The notes under the pieces are model-generated. The model had not been told where the DNA came from. It made no database searches and worked only from the letters and a program-made list of their open reading frames with translations. A DNA stretch of 64,000 nt from JAZDLX01 sp964538455 (lineage in GTDB: Bacteria > Electryoneota > Electryoneia > Electryoneales > Electryoneaceae), in contig CAZIDZ010000001.1 in the NCBI GenBank assembly GCA_964538455.1, positions 124,001-188,000 on the forward strand, written 5' to 3'. The translations under genes were made by a program, and so were the position numbers. Shown in pieces: positions 59,215 to 64,000 of the stretch. The number at the start of each line of letters is the position of its first letter. The stretch's first letter is position 1.

Positions 59215-59694
59215 CTAGCCCTGCCCGATGAACTGGAACACCACCTCCCGCCGCCGGGCACGGTTGTCCCAATCCACGAGTACGATCTGTTGCCAGGTGC
59301 CGAGCAGCAGTCTTCCCTTCTGAAAGGGCACGACGAGTGCCGGACCTACCAGCGCTGCGCGGACGTGGCTGTGGCCGTTGCCATCATGCCAGGTGTTGTC
59401 GTGTTCGTAGCTATCCGCTTCGGGCGCCACGTGTTCCAGGGCTCTCGGAAAATCTTTCTTAAGACCGGGTTCGAATTCAATAGTGGTCACCGAAGCCGTG
59501 GAACCGGGCACAAAGATAGTCACCTGGCCTTCCTGTAATCCGGCGCTGGCGAGCAAGCGGCTCGCGTCCGGAGTCAGGTCGATCATCTGCCCCTGCCCTT
59601 GGGTTGCGAGATCGATCGATTGGGTAATGATCCTGATGCCTGCGCTTGACGCAGGGCGCTGAGGAAGGGGTGCTCCAGGTCGTACGTTCACCAT
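59215..59694 (-). CDS. yjbQ: YjbQ/UPF0047 family protein
   Basis: 159 aa from ATG 59694, five nt after the hutU stop, with GGAAGG inside the end of hutU; a longer frame overlaps hutU. DNTWHDGNGHSHVRAALVGP and LLLGTWQQIVLVDWDNRAR are the family core with its conserved His residues. YjbQ proteins show weak thiamin phosphate synthase activity in vitro; the physiological role is unclear. Translational coupling with hutU is suggested by the spacing. Confidence 0.9.
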   Translation of the reverse strand: MVNVRPGAPLPQRPASSAGIRIITQSIDLATQGQGQMIDLTPDASRLLASAGLQEGQVTIFVPGSTASVTTIEFEPGLKKDFPRALEHVAPEADSYEHDNTWHDGNGHSHVRAALVGPALVVPFQKGRLLLGTWQQIVLVDWDNRARRREVVFQFIGQG

Positions 59695-59698
59695 TTTA

Positions 59699-61369
59699 TT
59701 AACCTTCCAGGGGAATCTGCCGTGGGAGGCGGATCCCCTCACGTTTTGCGGTTTCGACCGCGAGTTCGTACCCGGCCTCGGCGTGACGCATCACACCGGA
59801 GCCAGGGTCGTTGGTCAGAACACGTTGCAGGCGGACTGCGGCCTTGTCGCTACCGTCGGCGACAATCACCTGGCCCGCGTGCAGGGCATAGCCCATTCCG
59901 ACACCCCCGCCGTGGTGGAAACTAACCCAGCTGGCGCCCGAGGCTGTGTTCAAAAGAGCGTTCAGAATCGGCCAGTCGGCGACCGCATCGCTGCCGTCCT
60001 TCATCGCTTCGGTTTCCCGGTTGGGGCTGGCGACCGACCCGGCGTCCAGGTGGTCTCTGCCGATAACAATTGGCGCGGAAACCTTGCCGCTGCGTACAAG
60101 TTCGTTGAATTTCAGCCCTGCTTTCGCACGGTCACCCTGCCCAAGCCAGCAGATGCGGCTCGGCAGTCCCTGAAACGCCACCTTGTCATGGGCCATGTCA
60201 ATCCATCGGTGGAGCGCGCCGTCGTCCGGAAACAGCTCCTTGATCACCTTGTCTGTTTCATGGATGTCCTTCGGGTCGCCGGAGATTGCCACCCAGCGGA
60301 AGGGTCCCTTGCCGACGCAGAAAAGGTCGCGGATGTACGCGGGAACGAAGCCCGGATAGGCGAAGGCCTGCTCGAAGCCGTGACGATGCGCCTGGCCGCG
60401 CAGGTTGTTTCCGTAGTCGAAGGCGACCGCACCGGCTTTCTGCATTTCAACGATCGCCCGGCAGTGGGTGACCATGGCGTCCATCGAACGGCGCTTGTAA
60501 TCGTCCGGATCCCTCTCGCGAAGCGCCAGTGCCGCTTCGAAGGAGAGGCCGTTGGGCACGTAGCCGTAGAGTTCATCGTGAGCGCTCGTCTGGTCGGTGA
60601 CGACGTCCGGGGTAAAACCGCGCGCAACGAGGTCGGGCAGCACGTCGGCCGTGTTGCCCAACAGGCCGATTGACAGAGGTTTGCCGGAGTCCGCCGCTTC
60701 ACGGGCGAGCTCGATCGCCTTGTTGATGCTTTCTGTCCAGGTGTCGAGGTATTTCGTTTCGAGGCGGCGCTCGATGCGGTGTTTGTCCACTTCTACGATA
60801 ATTGCGACGCCCTCGTTGAAGGTTACGGCGAGCGGTTGAGCGCCACCCATCCCGCCGAGGCCGCCGGTGAGCACGATTTTTCCCTTCAATCCATCCTGAT
60901 TGAAGTGTCTGCGAGCGAGCGCGGCAAACGTCTCATACGTGCCTTGCAGAATGCCCTGGGTGCCGATGTAAATCCACGAACCGGCGGTCATCTGGCCATA
61001 CATCATCAGCCCCTTCCGGTCGAGTTCGTCGAAGTGCTCCCAGGTCGCCCAGCGGGGCACGAGATTGCTGTTTGCGATCAGCACGCGCGGTGCGTCCTCA
61101 TGGGTGGTGAAAACCCCCACAGGACGGCCCGACTGGACGAGCAGGGTTTCATCGTTCTCAAGGCGGTCCAGCTCGCGGATGATGTAATTCACGTCTTCCC
61201 ATGTGCGTGCGGCCTTGCCCCGGCCGCCGTACACGATGAGCTGCTCAGGAAGCTCGGCGTTGTCCGGCTCCAGGTTGTGCAGCAGCATGCGTTTCGCGGC
61301 TTCTTGAATCCAGCCTTTGCTGGTACGCTCGGTTCCGCGTGGGGCGCGGACGGGATGCTGGTACTTCAT
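59699..61369 (-). CDS. hutU: Urocanate hydratase
   Basis: Second step of histidine degradation: urocanate to imidazolone propionate with tightly bound NAD. ATG 61369 gives 556 aa, the family length; the longer frame is rejected. YGGRGKAARTWEDVNYI, MTAGSWIYIGTQGILQGTYET, and the NAD loop TGGLGGMGGAQPLAVTFNEG are diagnostic. GPFRWVAISGDPKDI and GNPLASWVSFH-type segments near the C-terminus agree. hutH, hutI and hutG are not in the window. Confidence 0.96.
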   Translation of the reverse strand: MKYQHPVRAPRGTERTSKGWIQEAAKRMLLHNLEPDNAELPEQLIVYGGRGKAARTWEDVNYIIRELDRLENDETLLVQSGRPVGVFTTHEDAPRVLIANSNLVPRWATWEHFDELDRKGLMMYGQMTAGSWIYIGTQGILQGTYETFAALARRHFNQDGLKGKIVLTGGLGGMGGAQPLAVTFNEGVAIIVEVDKHRIERRLETKYLDTWTESINKAIELAREAADSGKPLSIGLLGNTADVLPDLVARGFTPDVVTDQTSAHDELYGYVPNGLSFEAALALRERDPDDYKRRSMDAMVTHCRAIVEMQKAGAVAFDYGNNLRGQAHRHGFEQAFAYPGFVPAYIRDLFCVGKGPFRWVAISGDPKDIHETDKVIKELFPDDGALHRWIDMAHDKVAFQGLPSRICWLGQGDRAKAGLKFNELVRSGKVSAPIVIGRDHLDAGSVASPNRETEAMKDGSDAVADWPILNALLNTASGASWVSFHHGGGVGMGYALHAGQVIVADGSDKAAVRLQRVLTNDPGSGVMRHAEAGYELAVETAKREGIRLPRQIPLEG

Positions 61370-61584
61370 CGGTCTCTCCCGTGCGATGCCCGGGACGTTG
61401 CCGGCCCGGAGCGAATGAAGAACAGGATGCGTTCCGTAACCATCAGGGATGGGGTACAGGTGCATCCACCGGCTGATGGGAACCATGAAAAGATAGGTTC
61501 GGTGCAGCAGGGCTACAAGCAACCTGAGGAGAAGGCGTCGTGGTGCCGGTTCTCTGTCCGCTCGGTTTCCATGCGGAGAGCCGC

Positions 61585-62640
61585 TTACGGCAGATAATAG
61601 ACGTATACCTCGATCATCAGTTCCGGCGCCAATTCGGGTGCGTCGAGTGTTTCCTGAAAGGTGACCCACCCGGGAGGATCGGTGTCCAACGCGTAATAGC
61701 CTGAACGGTTTTCCGTGGCGAAGTCGTAAACGGGAACGAGTGTCTCGCCGATCGCCATGCAAGTAGTGGCGGACATGCTGTCAACGCTGACGGTCACGTG
61801 AAAGCGGTCGCCCCGGTTGAACGTTACGGTTTGCGGTATGCGAACCGAACACCATCCGAATTCGCTCAGCCCTGTTGTCGGCATCAGCATCGTTACGACC
61901 GTGTCTGTAGGAAAAACGCCGTTGCTGTGGTGAATGCCGATTCGCAACGGGCGGTCGTAATGCATAACCACGTCCGGAATGCTGTCGAGCCAGACGCGGA
62001 TGGAGTCCAACCTGCAATTTCTTTCGGGAGTGAAGCGGGCGAAAAGCAGGGTGTCCGCGGCAAGCAGGGTGTCCAGGGGGTTGCGCATTGGCAAACGCCG
62101 CAATGCTAGGCTGTCGAAAGGCCCCGGAGCGAGCACATTCAGGCCCAAAGGAGGCATCGGTTGGGCGTACACCAGCATCGTGGGCGTGTCAGAGTGATTG
62201 CGCTCGATGTCGTAGGCGCGCGCCATCACGGTGTGAAAGCCCGCTTCGACCCCCATCTGGAAGAGGTCATACGTCCAGATAAACGGCGGTTGGGTCAAGT
62301 ACGACCATGTCGTGTCGGTCAACTGATCGCTTCCATCGAGAAAAAAGGTTACCTCGTCGATGCCAACATTGTCTTCCGCGCGAACCGAAACACGGAGCGT
62401 GTCCTGAAGGGTGTCGCCGTAAGCTGGCTCAAGCATGGTGATCGAAGGCGGCACCGTGTCAAAAGAAGCGCCATCCTTTCCGGCGGGACCCTGGGCACCG
62501 CGGCAGCTGAGCAGAAAAAGCGGAATCATGATAAAAAGAAAAAGTGCTGAAAAATTCTGAGACGATCGAAACGCTTTTTGACGTAACTTCAGCAGAGCCC
62601 TATTATTTTCGTTCATGCGTATACTGCTATATGTTTTCAT
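61585..62640 (-). CDS. Lipoprotein with collagen-like start and Ig-like domain
   Basis: 351 aa; ATG 62640 overlaps the upstream stop (ATGA), with ATG 62616 as an alternative. The lipobox is FLLSC. Directly after the Cys comes RGAQGPAGKDGAS, a short G-x-y collagen-like segment, then an Ig-like domain (PPSITMLEPAYGDTL ... DNVGIDEVTFFLDG). A C-terminal beta-rich domain of about 170 residues shows no family I know. It is a paralogue in plan of the gene just upstream. Confidence 0.75.
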   Translation of the reverse strand: MKTYSSIRMNENNRALLKLRQKAFRSSQNFSALFLFIMIPLFLLSCRGAQGPAGKDGASFDTVPPSITMLEPAYGDTLQDTLRVSVRAEDNVGIDEVTFFLDGSDQLTDTTWSYLTQPPFIWTYDLFQMGVEAGFHTVMARAYDIERNHSDTPTMLVYAQPMPPLGLNVLAPGPFDSLALRRLPMRNPLDTLLAADTLLFARFTPERNCRLDSIRVWLDSIPDVVMHYDRPLRIGIHHSNGVFPTDTVVTMLMPTTGLSEFGWCSVRIPQTVTFNRGDRFHVTVSVDSMSATTCMAIGETLVPVYDFATENRSGYYALDTDPPGWVTFQETLDAPELAPELMIEVYVYYLP

Positions 62641-63662
62641 GGCTCGACCACCTGTTTAAGCCATACCGTCACCTGCGGGTAGAACACTACGGTTGTATCG
62701 ATCCATGTTCCCCGCTCCCAGCGTTCGACACCCAATGCGTCCCTTGTGCTCATCCACAAAGATCCCCAATCCGCTTGGGGGTAGTCCACCTGTCTGGAGG
62801 TCATACTGAGATCGATTCCATGTGGCTGACTCCCCAGAGAATCAGGAGCACCCAGCGCGAGGAAATAATCGCCGGGTGAAACAGTCCACGCTGTCGAGTC
62901 ACCGTGCCAGGCGGAAAGGTCCAGCGCCTGCGTGCCGTTCAGGTCAAAGGGGTCCGGCTGGAAAAAGAACGTGTCAAGGGGAACCCCCGGGCTGTCCGCA
63001 ACGGCTGGATGCAGCGTCAGGTACAGCGGCCCCAGCGGGAGCGGGTTGGATCTTTGCGTAAGGTGGATTTCGACACTGTCAAGCGATGCCGCGACGGGGG
63101 CCGAAAATCGAAACGCCAGGGAATAAATGTCTAAAGAGAGAAGATCCGTCGAGGTCACAGCTGTTGCGGTCTGAGGCACACGGAGCGCTGCTGTTGTGCC
63201 CTGTATTTTCCAAGCGGCTAGAGAAATCGGTTGGCCGGGAGCGGTATAGAACACAAGCCGAAGCCCACTCCTCCCCACGTTTCCATTGTCATCACTCGCC
63301 GCCACACCCAGCGTCAACGAACCATAGTGAACCCCCGCAGCCTGCAGATCAACCGTGTACTGCGTCGTTGGAGGAAAGACAACTGCGCTGCCATAGCCAA
63401 GATCCGAGGTTCCGTTCACAAAAAACTCGAGGCGAACAACGTCATCACTTCCCTCCGGAAAGCCAGCCTTCAGGGTGAGCGTATCGGTGTACACAGCGGC
63501 GTTTGCTTCAGGAGAGATCAGGCGGACTTCCGGGCCGATGATGTCGGCATGCGGCGCATCGCTGCCGTCGCTGCCTGCTGGTCCCTGGCAGGATGTCAAA
63601 CCGAACGGGAGCGTAGCGAGCAACATCCCGAAGATCGCGCATCGTGACGGCAACGGCATCAT
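62637..63662 (-). CDS. Lipoprotein with collagen-like start and Ig-like domain, paralogue
   Basis: About 341 aa from ATG 63662, which overlaps the stop of the pdxJ-like gene (TGATG). The lipobox is GLTSC, followed by QGPAGSDGSDAP, a minimal collagen-like segment. The Ig-like part (GPEVRLISPEANAAVYTDTL ... VVRLEFFVNG) and the C-terminal beta domain follow the same order as in the downstream lipoprotein, so a tandem duplication is likely, although the sequences have diverged. Function unknown; outer surface location is expected. Confidence 0.75.
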   Translation of the reverse strand: MMPLPSRCAIFGMLLATLPFGLTSCQGPAGSDGSDAPHADIIGPEVRLISPEANAAVYTDTLTLKAGFPEGSDDVVRLEFFVNGTSDLGYGSAVVFPPTTQYTVDLQAAGVHYGSLTLGVAASDDNGNVGRSGLRLVFYTAPGQPISLAAWKIQGTTAALRVPQTATAVTSTDLLSLDIYSLAFRFSAPVAASLDSVEIHLTQRSNPLPLGPLYLTLHPAVADSPGVPLDTFFFQPDPFDLNGTQALDLSAWHGDSTAWTVSPGDYFLALGAPDSLGSQPHGIDLSMTSRQVDYPQADWGSLWMSTRDALGVERWERGTWIDTTVVFYPQVTVWLKQVVEP

Positions 63663-64000
63663 CAATCGACCCGCAAATCCTGGCGATGGATCGTTTCGCG
63701 CACTTCGGAGATCGCCCGGTCGAGCCCAATCAGAAAGGCGCGCGCGTAAAGGCGATGGCCGAGGGATACCTCTTCGACCGTTCCCAGCCGTGCGAACAGG
63801 CCCACGGTGCGCGCATCGAGAGATCCCTGGGCAAGCACCCGAAGGCCGAGTCGCGTTGCGCCGAGGGCAGCGGCCTCAAACTCTTCGAACGCCTCCACCG
63901 CTTCGGCAGAGCTCGCCGCCTGTGCGAGACGGGTTGAGTCAAGAGTGATGAAATCAAACTCAAGGCGACGGATCTCCTTGAGTGTGGTTACTATTGGCGC
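63662..64000 (-). CDS. PdxJ-like protein, 5' end beyond the window
   Basis: The frame is open to the right edge, giving 112 residues of the C-terminal part. LEFDFITLDSTRLAQAA, AAALGATRLGLRVLAQGSLD and VEEVSLGHRLYARAFLIGLDRAISE align with the last third of pyridoxine 5'-phosphate synthase, which condenses amino-acetone phosphate and deoxyxylulose phosphate. The family's A-G-H-G-L, with its active-site His, reads A-Q-G-S-L here, so function may have changed. It is coupled to two lipoprotein genes (TGATG). Confidence 0.7.
   Translation of the reverse strand, partial: APIVTTLKEIRRLEFDFITLDSTRLAQAASSAEAVEAFEEFEAAALGATRLGLRVLAQGSLDARTVGLFARLGTVEEVSLGHRLYARAFLIGLDRAISEVRETIHRQDLRVD

Noticed and set aside
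61790..61810. CACGTGAAA resembling a third parS
   Set aside because: Only about 10 of 16 consensus positions match and the left arm is wrong.
1..64000. tRNA/rRNA genes, CRISPR arrays, insertion sequences
   Set aside because: Looked for while reading; no cloverleaf-like segment, spaced repeat array or transposase was recognised. A program search could still find a missed tRNA.

Overview
The window looks like part of the chromosome of a Gram-negative bacterium of the FCB superphylum, probably an uncultured lineage. It is GC-rich, has lipobox lipoproteins and capsule export genes, and encodes two subtilisin-like proteases ending in the WPNP...G.Y..R...R..LVR tail typical of type IX secretion cargo. 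I cannot assign a phylum. The replication origin is inside the window.

Layout. 1-4051 (+): a propeller protein cut by the window edge, a TPR-like secreted protein and a CCA-adding enzyme. 4179-5705 (-): a sigma-54-activator-like regulator whose key motifs are degraded. 5706-11726 (+): the origin core, with DnaA boxes, dnaA, an AT-rich dnaA-dnaN gap (probable oriC), dnaN, a DciA-like gene and gyrB; recF is absent. 11743-19217 (+): an accessory module starting 17 nt after gyrB. It has a 45-residue peptide with a RiPP-leader-like W-x-x-P-x-I-x-x-x-G motif, a soluble S26-like protease, a nucleotidyltransferase, a PqqD-like protein and an HprK-like kinase, followed by Wza-, Wzc- and O-antigen-ligase-like genes. 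19294-26674 (-): rsmG, mnmG, mnmE, yidC, yidD, rnpA and rpmH, with two parS sites. This block points toward the origin, and parAB is not in the window. rnpA is frameshifted at a run of nine A/T.

26862-43218: two unknown genes, protease 1, a leuC-type dehydratase, a panD-pepA-EamA operon, glyS, a pyrF-pilZ-pyrE-walJ-cyclophilin run, and protease 2. 43274-52335: rlmN, a very large CPBP-family membrane protease, a membrane TPR protein, and a lipoprotein with two consecutive 627-bp modules. 52420-64000 (-): M28 peptidase, an mfd-lipoprotein pair, hutU-yjbQ, and a pdxJ-like gene (cut by the right edge) coupled to two related lipoproteins with collagen-like starts.

How the parts fit. Replication initiation, ribosome/tRNA modification and membrane insertion genes form the usual origin neighbourhood, but it has been opened by the peptide/kinase/exopolysaccharide module. 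That module is the most interesting system here: a peptide with a possible binding site for the PqqD-like protein, two possible tailoring enzymes, a possible leader protease and a polysaccharide export apparatus, all co-directional. No lasso cyclase or transglutaminase-like protease was seen. The product and any link to the polysaccharide are inference.
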